DNA from: Lachnospiraceae bacterium UBA5899
GTDB taxonomy: Bacteria > Bacillota > Clostridia > Lachnospirales > Lachnospiraceae
Reading direction: 5' to 3'
Length of the DNA stretch: 64,000 nucleotides
NCBI GenBank assembly: GCA_002432425.1
Contig: DJEL01000001.1
Location: 1-64,000, forward strand
Below, piece by piece: positions 17,569 to 25,029 of the stretch. Every line of letters begins with the position of its first letter. The first letter of the stretch is position 1. Both the position numbers and the translations under genes were made by a program. Below the pieces are notes generated by a model that ran no database searches, had not been told where the DNA came from, and was given only the letters and a program-made list of their open reading frames with translations.

Positions 17569-17594
17569 ATACTTTGCATTTCTGAAAATGTCAA
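17566..17594 (-). promoter_or_regulatory. Promoter of the BlaI-type gene
   Basis: On the minus strand: TTGACA (17594-17589), 17-bp spacer, TATACT (17571-17566). A near-consensus housekeeping promoter with the start site about 55-60 bp before the ATG. Confidence 0.75.
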
Positions 17595-17670
17595 CATACC
17601 ATTGTACAAAAATGCATATGTGCGCACAAAATTCATTTTTTTTTAATAATTTTTCTGATAAAAAATCAGA

Positions 17671-17699
17671 TAGGCAAGATTTAAGAAGTATGCTATAAT
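17671..17699 (+). promoter_or_regulatory. Promoter of the EAL-HDOD/lepA/hemW unit
   Basis: TAGGCA (17671-17676), 17-bp spacer, extended -10 TGCTATAAT (TATAAT at 17694-17699). The inverted repeat TCTGAT / ATCAGA (17654-17670) lies directly upstream and might bind a regulator. Confidence 0.6.
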
Positions 17700-17763
17700 A
17701 TTCAAAAACAGATAATCCCGTTTTACGGACATAATTTGAGTACATCTAAGAAGGAGGAACAGT

Positions 17764-19026
17764 ATGCTGGTATCGATTATTCCTTTGTTTGATAAAGATA
17801 TAACGGTAAGAGCTTATTCTCTTTTTGTTCAGAAGAAGAATTATTTTTTGAATCCCAATCTGTTGGGAGGAGCTCAGTTTGACGGCGCCGGCCAGGTGGA
17901 CGGATTGGAAGTGATTGACAATATGGGCATGGAAACCCTTTCCAATGATGCGGATGTTTTTGTGCAGGTGAGCAATGTTTCCGTATTTTCCGATATCGAA
18001 AATCAGTGTGATGCTCCTCACGGAAGGGTAGTGCTCCTTTTGGACAATACGGTATTACCAAACGACATGTATTTAGACAGACTGAAAGCTCTCCGAAAAT
18101 CCGGCTATAAGCTTGCCATCCGCAAGCTGGAGGTTTCCCAGTTTGAAGATTACAGGGAAGTTCTGCAGCTCATGGATTACATACTGTTAAACCAGAGAAA
18201 AATAGACATCAGTAAGGCAAAAATATATTTCCAGAGTCTGTTTCCAAACATTAAACTGTGTGCGGTCGGCGTGGACAGCATGGAAACATTTGAAAAGCTG
18301 AAGGAAGCCGGCGGCTATTCCCTGTATGAAGGAGAGTTTTTCCGCATTCCCGGCAACCGGAGCGAACATGAAGTTTCCCCGCTTAAGGTCAACTACATTC
18401 AATTATTGAACATGGTAAACAGCCCGGAATTTGAGCTAACGGAGGCTGCGGACATTATCGGAAGGGATACCGCACTGGTTATTTCCTTATTAAAGATGGT
18501 AAACCGCATGACGAGAAATTCCACCATTACGTCCATCCGGCACGCAGCGGCCATGCTGGGTGAAAAAGAACTCCGCAAGTGGCTGATTACGGCAGTGGCG
18601 GGACAGCTTTACACGGACAAGCCCAACGAGCTGACCAGAATGTCCTTACTGCGGGCAAAGTTTGCGGAAAACCTGGCGCCCGTATTTTCCATGGCAATCC
18701 AGTCATCGGAGCTTTTCCTGATGGGACTGTTTTCCGTATTGGATGTTATTCTGGATATGCCTATGAAGGAAGCACTGGAAACGGTAAAAGTTTCCCGAAA
18801 TATCAGTGATGCGCTTGTTTACCACAAGGGTATTTTTGCATTCCCTCTTGAATTTATCCTGCAGTATGAAAATGCAAACTGGCAGGAGGTTTCAAGACTG
18901 ATGATTGTGCATAATATTGAGATGCAGCCGGTCTACGATGCTTATCTGAATGCACTCCGTTGGTACAGGGATACAATTTTTGCAGATACTGACAGACAGA
19001 CTGCAGAGGAAAAACCGGAGGAATAG
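17764..19026 (+). CDS. EAL-HDOD (YuxH-type) signalling protein with degenerate EAL domain
   Basis: This 420-residue protein combines an N-terminal EAL fold (about 1-195) with a C-terminal HDOD domain (about 200-395; LLNMVNSPEFELTEAADIIG and ITSIRHAAAMLGEKELRKWL). In active EAL phosphodiesterases an ExL motif and several metal-binding acids are needed; here the corresponding N-terminal stretch reads VRAYSLFV and the last motif YSLYEGEFFRIPG, so catalysis is unlikely. Such proteins act as c-di-GMP sensors or pure adaptors. The gene is separated by two bases from lepA. AGGAGGAAC precedes the start. Confidence 0.85.
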   Translation: MLVSIIPLFDKDITVRAYSLFVQKKNYFLNPNLLGGAQFDGAGQVDGLEVIDNMGMETLSNDADVFVQVSNVSVFSDIENQCDAPHGRVVLLLDNTVLPNDMYLDRLKALRKSGYKLAIRKLEVSQFEDYREVLQLMDYILLNQRKIDISKAKIYFQSLFPNIKLCAVGVDSMETFEKLKEAGGYSLYEGEFFRIPGNRSEHEVSPLKVNYIQLLNMVNSPEFELTEAADIIGRDTALVISLLKMVNRMTRNSTITSIRHAAAMLGEKELRKWLITAVAGQLYTDKPNELTRMSLLRAKFAENLAPVFSMAIQSSELFLMGLFSVLDVILDMPMKEALETVKVSRNISDALVYHKGIFAFPLEFILQYENANWQEVSRLMIVHNIEMQPVYDAYLNALRWYRDTIFADTDRQTAEEKPEE

Positions 19027-19028
19027 AA

Positions 19029-20846
19029 ATGTCAGTTATTGACCAGAGCAAAATCCGCAACTTTTGTATCGTTGCCCATATTGACCATGGTAAATCAACT
19101 TTAGCGGATAGAATTATTGAAAAAACAGGGCTTCTGACCAGCAGGGAAATGCAGGCGCAGGTTCTGGACAACATGGATCTGGAAAGGGAAAGAGGTATTA
19201 CCATCAAAGCGCAGACCGTGCGCACGGTTTACAAAGCGCAGGACGGTGAGGAATATATTTTTAATCTGATTGATACCCCGGGGCATGTGGATTTTAACTA
19301 CGAAGTGAGCCGTTCCCTGGCGGCCTGCGACGGTGCTATTCTGGTGGTAGATGCCGCACAGGGAATAGAAGCGCAGACGCTTGCCAATGTTTATCTGGCG
19401 TTGGAACACAATCTGGACGTATTTCCGGTTATAAACAAAATTGACCTGCCGAGCGCACAGCCGGAAAAGGTCATCGAAGAAATAGAAGATGTTATCGGTA
19501 TTGAGGCGCAGGATGCCCCGCTGATTTCCGCAAAAAACGGCATCGGCATTGACGAGGTACTGGAAGCCATTGTAAAAAAAATTCCGGCGCCGGTTGGTGA
19601 TCCGGATGCCCCGCTGCAGGCGCTTATTTTTGACTCTTTATACGACTCTTACAAGGGTGTTATTGTATTTGTACGAATTAAAGAAGGACGGGTAAAGAAA
19701 GGTACCGTCATCCGTATGATGGCAACCGGTGCGGTGGAAGAAGTGGTGGAAGTCGGCTACTTTGGCGCCGGACAGTTTATTCCCTGTGAAGAACTGACGG
19801 CAGGTATGGTTGGTTATATTACCGCCTCTATTAAAAATGTCAGGGACACGGCGGTCGGTGATACGGTTACCGACAACAACAATCCCTGCAAAGAGCCTTT
19901 GCCGGGTTATAAAAAAGTTAATTCCATGGTTTACTGCGGTATGTATCCGGCGGACGGAGCCAAATACCCCGACCTTAGGGATGCTTTGGAAAAACTGCAG
20001 TTAAACGATGCCTCCTTAAACTATGAGCCGGAGACATCCGTAGCTCTGGGCTTTGGTTTCCGTTGCGGTTTCCTGGGACTTCTGCATCTGGAAATCATTC
20101 AGGAAAGACTGGAGCGCGAGTACAATTTAGACCTGGTTACCACGGCTCCCGGTGTTATTTACAAAGTGCACAAGACAAACGGGGAAGTGATAGAGCTGAC
20201 GAATCCGTCCAACCTGCCCGACCCTTCCGAAATCGAATACATGGAAGAGCCCATTGTCAGTGCCGAAATCATGGTTACCACCGAATTTATCGGTTCCATT
20301 ATGGAGCTTTGCCAGGAAAGACGAGGCAGATATCTCGGCATGGAATATATAGAAGAAACCCGTGCGCTCTTAAAGTACGAGCTTCCGTTGAACGAAATCA
20401 TTTACGATTTCTTTGATGCTCTGAAGTCCCGCTCCAGAGGCTATGCTTCCTTTGACTATGACTTAAAGGGTTACGAACAGAGCCGTCTGGTAAAGCTGGA
20501 TATTCTGGTAAACAGGGAGGAAGTGGATGCGCTTTCCTTCATCGTGCATGCGGACAGTGCGTATGAGCGAGGCAGAAAAATGTGCGAAAAGCTGAAGGAA
20601 GAAATTCCCAGACATTTGTTTGAAATTCCCATCCAGGCAGCGGTCGGCGGCAAAATTATTGCCAGAGAAACCATCAAAGCTATGCGTAAAGATGTGCTTG
20701 CTAAGTGTTACGGCGGTGACATTACCCGTAAGAAAAAACTTCTGGAGAAGCAAAAAGAAGGCAAGAAGCGTATGCGCCAGATTGGTAATGTGGAAGTGCC
20801 CCAGAAGGCATTTATGAGCGTTCTGAAGCTGGATGACAGAAATTAA
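19029..20846 (+). CDS. lepA: Elongation factor 4 (LepA), back-translocating GTPase
   Basis: EF4 is a ribosome-binding translational GTPase acting on stalled ribosomes or in 30S biogenesis. G1 AHIDHGKST is at residues 16-24, DTPGHVDF is the G3 motif and NKIDLPSA the G4 motif. Domains II, III, V and the EF4-specific C-terminal domain (RVRQIGNVEVPQ-like end, here KRMRQIGNVEVPQKAFM) are complete in 605 residues. It is co-transcribed with the EAL-HDOD gene and, probably, hemW. Confidence 0.98.
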   Translation: MSVIDQSKIRNFCIVAHIDHGKSTLADRIIEKTGLLTSREMQAQVLDNMDLERERGITIKAQTVRTVYKAQDGEEYIFNLIDTPGHVDFNYEVSRSLAACDGAILVVDAAQGIEAQTLANVYLALEHNLDVFPVINKIDLPSAQPEKVIEEIEDVIGIEAQDAPLISAKNGIGIDEVLEAIVKKIPAPVGDPDAPLQALIFDSLYDSYKGVIVFVRIKEGRVKKGTVIRMMATGAVEEVVEVGYFGAGQFIPCEELTAGMVGYITASIKNVRDTAVGDTVTDNNNPCKEPLPGYKKVNSMVYCGMYPADGAKYPDLRDALEKLQLNDASLNYEPETSVALGFGFRCGFLGLLHLEIIQERLEREYNLDLVTTAPGVIYKVHKTNGEVIELTNPSNLPDPSEIEYMEEPIVSAEIMVTTEFIGSIMELCQERRGRYLGMEYIEETRALLKYELPLNEIIYDFFDALKSRSRGYASFDYDLKGYEQSRLVKLDILVNREEVDALSFIVHADSAYERGRKMCEKLKEEIPRHLFEIPIQAAVGGKIIARETIKAMRKDVLAKCYGGDITRKKKLLEKQKEGKKRMRQIGNVEVPQKAFMSVLKLDDRN

Positions 20847-20899
20847 TAAATATGTCGGGAATCCGTATCGGTAATTCCCTGACAGAAATTGAGCAAATC

Positions 20900-22186
20900 A
20901 TGAAATCTATCAGTATCTATATCCATATCCCATTTTGTGTAAAAAAATGTCAATATTGTGATTTCCTTTCTGCACCGGCGGACAGCCGGGCGCAGAAAGT
21001 GTATTTGTGTGCCCTGAAACAGGAGATAAGAGAGCAGGCCGCCCGTTACCGGGAGTATGAAGTGCAGACGGTTTTTATCGGTGGCGGGACACCTACCGCT
21101 GTACCCTTTGAGGAACTTTGCAGGGTGTTAGAAACAGTTTTTTCCTGTTATAAGGTGAGCCCGCAGGCAGAAATCAGCATGGAGGCAAACCCCGGAACCG
21201 TGACGAAGGAAGCTCTTTTGGCATACCGGAAAGCCGGAATAAACAGGCTCAGTATCGGACTGCAGTCTGCTGACGACGGGGAACTGAAGCTACTCGGCAG
21301 AATTCACACCTACGGGGATTTTCTGCAGACCTACCGGTGGGCGCAGGAAGCCGGCTATACCAATATCAATCTGGATGTCATGTCGGCGCTTCCCGGACAG
21401 AGTGTGGAAAATTACAAAAAGACACTGGAAACAGTTCTTTCCTTAAAGCCACAGCATATTTCTGCATACAGTCTGATTGTGGAGGAGGGAACTCCTTTTT
21501 ACGAAAAATACGGACAGGAGAGTGAACAACTGCAGGCAACCGGGGAAAAACAGCCCGATCTTCCTTCTGAGGAAGAGGAACGGGAAATGTATGCCCTGAC
21601 GGAAAGAATACTTGCCGAAGCCGGATACCACCGTTATGAAATTTCCAATTATGCACTTCCCGGCAGGGAATGCCGCCACAATCTGGTATACTGGAAGCGG
21701 GACAACTATGTGGGATTCGGACTGGGTGCCGCATCCATGGTGGAAAACGTGCGGTTTGAAAACACCCGGGAAATGCAGGAATATCTGGCAGAATATGCGG
21801 ACGCACCGGAGGCAGAAGAGGTGTTTGCGGAGGTGGCGCAGGGGGATGAACAGGAGCTTTCAAAAGAGCAGGTGCTTTCCTTGCGTGAGGATGCTCACTC
21901 TGAAAACGAGCAGGAGCTTGCGATAAGAGAGAATGTTCATCCGCTTTCGCAAGAAGAACAGATGGAAGAAACCATGTTCTTAGGGCTGCGGCTTACCGAG
22001 GGTGTATCCAAGGCAGAGTTTCAGCGGCAGTTCGGCGTTTTCATGGAGGAGATTTACGGGGAAGTTATACGGGAAAATACAGCAAAAGGTCTTCTCGTTG
22101 ATGAAGCCGGGTATGTCCGCCTTACCCGGGAAGGCATGGATTTATCCAACTACGTTATGGCGCAGTTTTTACTGGATGAGGACTGA
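20900..22186 (+). CDS. hemW: Radical SAM heme chaperone HemW-like protein
   Basis: HemW-type proteins are radical SAM proteins related to oxygen-independent coproporphyrinogen oxidase; the best studied insert heme into respiratory enzymes. The [4Fe-4S] motif CVKKCQYC gives Cys13, Cys17 and Cys20, followed by GGGTPT and the IGLQS region. The ATG at 20900 starts right before the conserved YIHIPFC; an earlier in-frame ATG (20852) adds 16 residues with no clear ribosome site. About 50 acidic residues (around 300-350) interrupt the C-terminal part and contain loosely repeated EQEL/LRED units, so the protein (428 residues) is longer than usual. Confidence 0.88.
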   Translation: MKSISIYIHIPFCVKKCQYCDFLSAPADSRAQKVYLCALKQEIREQAARYREYEVQTVFIGGGTPTAVPFEELCRVLETVFSCYKVSPQAEISMEANPGTVTKEALLAYRKAGINRLSIGLQSADDGELKLLGRIHTYGDFLQTYRWAQEAGYTNINLDVMSALPGQSVENYKKTLETVLSLKPQHISAYSLIVEEGTPFYEKYGQESEQLQATGEKQPDLPSEEEEREMYALTERILAEAGYHRYEISNYALPGRECRHNLVYWKRDNYVGFGLGAASMVENVRFENTREMQEYLAEYADAPEAEEVFAEVAQGDEQELSKEQVLSLREDAHSENEQELAIRENVHPLSQEEQMEETMFLGLRLTEGVSKAEFQRQFGVFMEEIYGEVIRENTAKGLLVDEAGYVRLTREGMDLSNYVMAQFLLDED

Positions 22187-22304
22187 CCGGAGGAAACGGT
22201 AGTGCAGAAGGGCGGCAGGGCAGAAGGGACGACAGAGCAGACTGGCATCGGCAAAAGACTGGCAGAGAGCTCCGGAGATTTTACTTTCCGGAAGGTGGAA
22301 AGGC

Positions 22305-22332
22305 ACTTCAGAGGCAGAAACTTCATAGAATA
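22305..22332 (+). promoter_or_regulatory. Possible mother-cell promoter of sigK
   Basis: CATAGAATA (22324-22332) fits the sigma-K -10 consensus CATANNNTA and nearly fits the sigma-E -10. An AC dinucleotide 17 bp upstream (22305-22306) fits the sparse sigma-K -35. The start site would fall 15-20 bp before the ribosome site. Low information content, so inference. Confidence 0.4.
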
Positions 22333-22358
22333 TTATAAATCTGCTTTTGGAGGTTCTC

Positions 22359-23006
22359 TTGAAGACTTTTCAAAAACCTTTATCCGCAGAGGAGGAAGCT
22401 GCCTACATCCATGTCCTGAAAGACGGCAGTCCACAGGAAGCCAAGGAAGCAAAGGATATTCTGGTTATCCGGAATATGCGGCTGGTTGCCCATATTGCCA
22501 AGAAATATCAGAATGCCGAAGAGGATATGGAAGATTTGATTTCCATCGGAACCATTGGGCTGATTAAAGCAGTGGATACGTTTGATGCCGGCAAGGGCAG
22601 GCTGGCCACTTACGCCTGCCGGTGTATAGAAAATGAACTTCTGATGATGTTTCGGAGCCGGAAAAAAACATCCCGGGAAGTTTCTTTGTTTGAGTCCATC
22701 GGAACGGACAAAGAGGGGAATGAAATTAACCTTCTGGATGTCATGGAAGGGCAGCAGACGGATGTGGTGGAACAGATGACTCTTCTTAGCAACATCCGGC
22801 AGATGTATTTTTTTATGGATAAAATTCTGACAAAACGGGAAAAAGAAATTCTGGTTCTCCGTTACGGAATTCTTTCCGGCAGGGAAATGACCCAGAATGA
22901 GATAGGGCGTAAAATGGGGATTTCCCGCAGCTATGTTTCCCGCATCGAAAAAAAAGCGCTTCTTAAATTGAAAAACGAATTTGTCAAAATTCATGCATAC
23001 TCTTAA
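22359..23006 (+). CDS. sigK: Sporulation sigma factor SigK
   Basis: Late mother-cell sigma factor. The 215 residues carry PLSAEEEAAYIH at the N-terminus, region 2 (LVAHIAKKYQNAEEDMEDLISIGTIG in two parts; TYACRCIENELLM), and region 4 (EMTQNEIGRKMGISRSYVSR). No long pro-sequence precedes PLSAEEE, unlike B. subtilis pro-SigK, and the gene is not split by a skin element. The TTG at 22359 is chosen because GGAGG (22349-22353) ends five bases before it; an upstream in-frame TTG at 22347 overlaps this site. Confidence 0.88.
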   Translation: MKTFQKPLSAEEEAAYIHVLKDGSPQEAKEAKDILVIRNMRLVAHIAKKYQNAEEDMEDLISIGTIGLIKAVDTFDAGKGRLATYACRCIENELLMMFRSRKKTSREVSLFESIGTDKEGNEINLLDVMEGQQTDVVEQMTLLSNIRQMYFFMDKILTKREKEILVLRYGILSGREMTQNEIGRKMGISRSYVSRIEKKALLKLKNEFVKIHAYS

Positions 23007-23016
23007 TTCTATTCAT

Positions 23017-23038
23017 GGCAGCCGGCTCTGCGGCTGCC
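23017..23038 (+). terminator. Possible terminator hairpin after sigK
   Basis: GGCAGCCG / CGGCTGCC with a six-base loop lies 10 bp after the stop. The stem is strong but the next bases are GGAAAAAG, so a U-run is missing; intrinsic termination is uncertain. The following 150 bp (23041-23190) are a T-rich stretch without a recognisable gene. Confidence 0.4.
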
Positions 23039-23199
23039 GGAAAAAGTTCCTGTTTTCATGTTCTTATGTTTTTACGTTATGATGCTTTCGTGTTCTTATA
23101 CTTTTATTTTCTCATTTTTCATTTCCAAATTTTCATTTTCCCAATATTCATTAAGTTATTTCCACATATTCAAATTATTCAAAATCAAAGGAGGTTATT

Positions 23200-24891
23200 A
23201 TGTTTCAGGTATTTTATGCAGGCGGCATTCAGGGGATGAATGCCTACAAGGTTCGCGTGGAAGCGGATGTTTCCAATGGTCTGCCCGGATTTGAAATGGT
23301 AGGCAGTCTGGCATGCGAGGTCAGAGAAGCAAAAGAAAGGGTGCGTGTTGCCATGAAAAATGCGGGATTTCCGCTGCCGGTGGCACGTATAACGGTTAAT
23401 TTATCACCGGCACTGATTAAAAAGGAAGGTACCGGGTACGACCTGGCGATTGCAACAGCCATACTGGCATGTATGGGAATGGTGAAAAAAGAAGGGCTGG
23501 AAAATACCGCTTTTTTGGGCGAACTGGCTTTGAGTGGGGAGGTACATAAAACGGATGGAGCGCTGCCCATTGCGCTGCAACTGAAAAAGGATGGTATACA
23601 GCGGCTGGTGGTACCTTGGGCAAATGTGGAGGAATGCCGGATGGTGCCTGGGCTTACGGTGGTACCTATGCGGGATATGCAGGATTTATCAGTATTCTTA
23701 CGGACGACGGAAGAGGAAAGAAAAGAGTGGGAAGAAAGGGGAGATGGAGAAAATGGCGAACAGGACAAGCAGGATTTTGCACAAGTAAATGGCGAGCCGG
23801 ACTTTGCACAAGTAAATGGCGAGCCGGACAAGCCGGATTTTGCACAAGCAAATGGCGGGAAGGACAAGCAGGTCTTCATACAAACAAACGCAAAACAGGA
23901 CGGGTTAGACTTCATACAGGCAAATCCGGAACAGAACCTGCTGGACTTTTCACAGGTGAGTGGGCAGGAAAGCATGAAGCGGGCAGCTTGCGTAGCGGCA
24001 GCCGGTTTTCACCATCTCCTTTTTTCGGGACCGCCCGGAGCCGGAAAGTCCATGATTGCCCAACGGATACCGGGCATACTGCCGCCGCTTACCAAGGAGG
24101 AACAGTTGGAGGTTATGAGCATTTACAGTATAGCGGGCAAGCCCCTGACCAGAATGCGTCCTTTTCAGGCACCGCATCACACGATATCTCCGCAGGCATT
24201 GGCGGGAGGCGGCAGAATTCCTAAGCCGGGTGTTTTATCACTGGCTCATCGCGGAATTTTGTTTTTGGATGAAATGCCTGAGTTTTCCGTGAACGTGCTG
24301 GAGGTATTGAGGCAGCCTTTGGAGGAGAAAAAAGTGCAGATTGCAAGAACACAGGGCGTTTACCGGTACCCTGCGGATTTTATGCTTGTCTGTGCGCTTA
24401 ATCCCTGTCCTTGCGGGTATTTTCCGGACCGTAACCGCTGCCGATGCACGGAACCGGAAATCAGGCATTATCTTGGAAAAATTTCCGGACCTATTTTAGA
24501 CAGGATAGATATTTGCGTGGAGGCAGCGCCGGTTACCATTAAGGATTTGGAAGGACCGGCTTCCGGGTATGATACGAAGACTTTGCGGGCAATGGTAGAA
24601 GAGGCAAGGGAAATGCAAAAAAAGCGTTATTGTGGGTCTTCCTACGCCTTTAACGGGGAAGTGTCCGGCAATGATGTGAGGAAATTCTGCCGGCTGGGAG
24701 AGAAAGAACAGCGTTTTTTGGAGCAGGCTTACGAGGCGGGACAGATGAGCGTTCGCTCGTACCATAAAATTATTAAACTTGCCAGAACGATTGCGGATTT
24801 GGATCATGCAGACGAAATCAGCGTTGCCCATCTGGCGGAAGCAATCTGTTATCACAACGGCAAGCGGCTGTTTGAAAGACGGACCGAATAA
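23200..24891 (+). CDS. YifB/ComM-family AAA+ Mg-chelatase-like ATPase with repeat insertion
   Basis: This ComM/YifB protein has an N-terminal Lon-protease-S5-like domain (about 1-165), an AAA+ core with P-loop GPPGAGKS near residue 278, LFLDEMPEF as Walker B, and the C-terminal lid (RSYHKIIKLARTIADLD). In naturally transformable bacteria ComM is a branch-migration helicase for integrating donor DNA. Between the N-terminal domain and the AAA+ core lies about 70 extra residues with five to six copies of a DFAQVNGEPDK-like 12-residue unit, raising the length to 563 from the usual ~505-510. AAAGGAGG sets the ATG. dprA lies downstream. Confidence 0.93.
   Translation: MFQVFYAGGIQGMNAYKVRVEADVSNGLPGFEMVGSLACEVREAKERVRVAMKNAGFPLPVARITVNLSPALIKKEGTGYDLAIATAILACMGMVKKEGLENTAFLGELALSGEVHKTDGALPIALQLKKDGIQRLVVPWANVEECRMVPGLTVVPMRDMQDLSVFLRTTEEERKEWEERGDGENGEQDKQDFAQVNGEPDFAQVNGEPDKPDFAQANGGKDKQVFIQTNAKQDGLDFIQANPEQNLLDFSQVSGQESMKRAACVAAAGFHHLLFSGPPGAGKSMIAQRIPGILPPLTKEEQLEVMSIYSIAGKPLTRMRPFQAPHHTISPQALAGGGRIPKPGVLSLAHRGILFLDEMPEFSVNVLEVLRQPLEEKKVQIARTQGVYRYPADFMLVCALNPCPCGYFPDRNRCRCTEPEIRHYLGKISGPILDRIDICVEAAPVTIKDLEGPASGYDTKTLRAMVEEAREMQKKRYCGSSYAFNGEVSGNDVRKFCRLGEKEQRFLEQAYEAGQMSVRSYHKIIKLARTIADLDHADEISVAHLAEAICYHNGKRLFERRTE
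23773..23967 (+). repeat. 36-bp in-frame repeat in the yifB/comM gene
   Basis: Asp (or Val)-Phe units start at 23773, 23800, 23836, 23872, 23908 and 23944: one 27-bp step then exact 36-bp steps. The first copies are almost identical at the DNA level, later ones diverge, which indicates recent expansion at the 5' side. Confidence 0.88.
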
Positions 24892-24937
24892 GACAGACAC
24901 ATCCATAATAGACAGGTGAGGAAAAAATAAACGGATG

Positions 24938-25029
24938 GGAGAAGCAAATGACAACGGAAGCGGAATGCAAATGATAATGGAAGAGGAAGGCAAGAGACAA
25001 CGGAAAGGAGAAGTAAATGAAAAACAGAA
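24938..25029 (+). repeat. 23-bp tandem repeat carrying the dprA ribosome site and start codon
   Basis: Four units with exact 23-bp period start at 24938, 24961, 24984 and 25007. The consensus is roughly GGAGAAGCAAATGACAACGG plus AAG. The last unit supplies GGAG and the ATG (25017) of dprA; the first unit has the same GGGAGAAGCAAATG arrangement. Confidence 0.8.

Noticed and set aside
22202..22567. Frame between hemW and sigK
   Set aside because: It overlaps the sigK start out of frame and lacks similarity to anything; read as leader.
23058..23294. Short plus-strand frame in the T-rich gap before yifB
   Set aside because: Product is almost only Phe/Ser/Ile from T-runs and it overlaps the yifB start in another frame.
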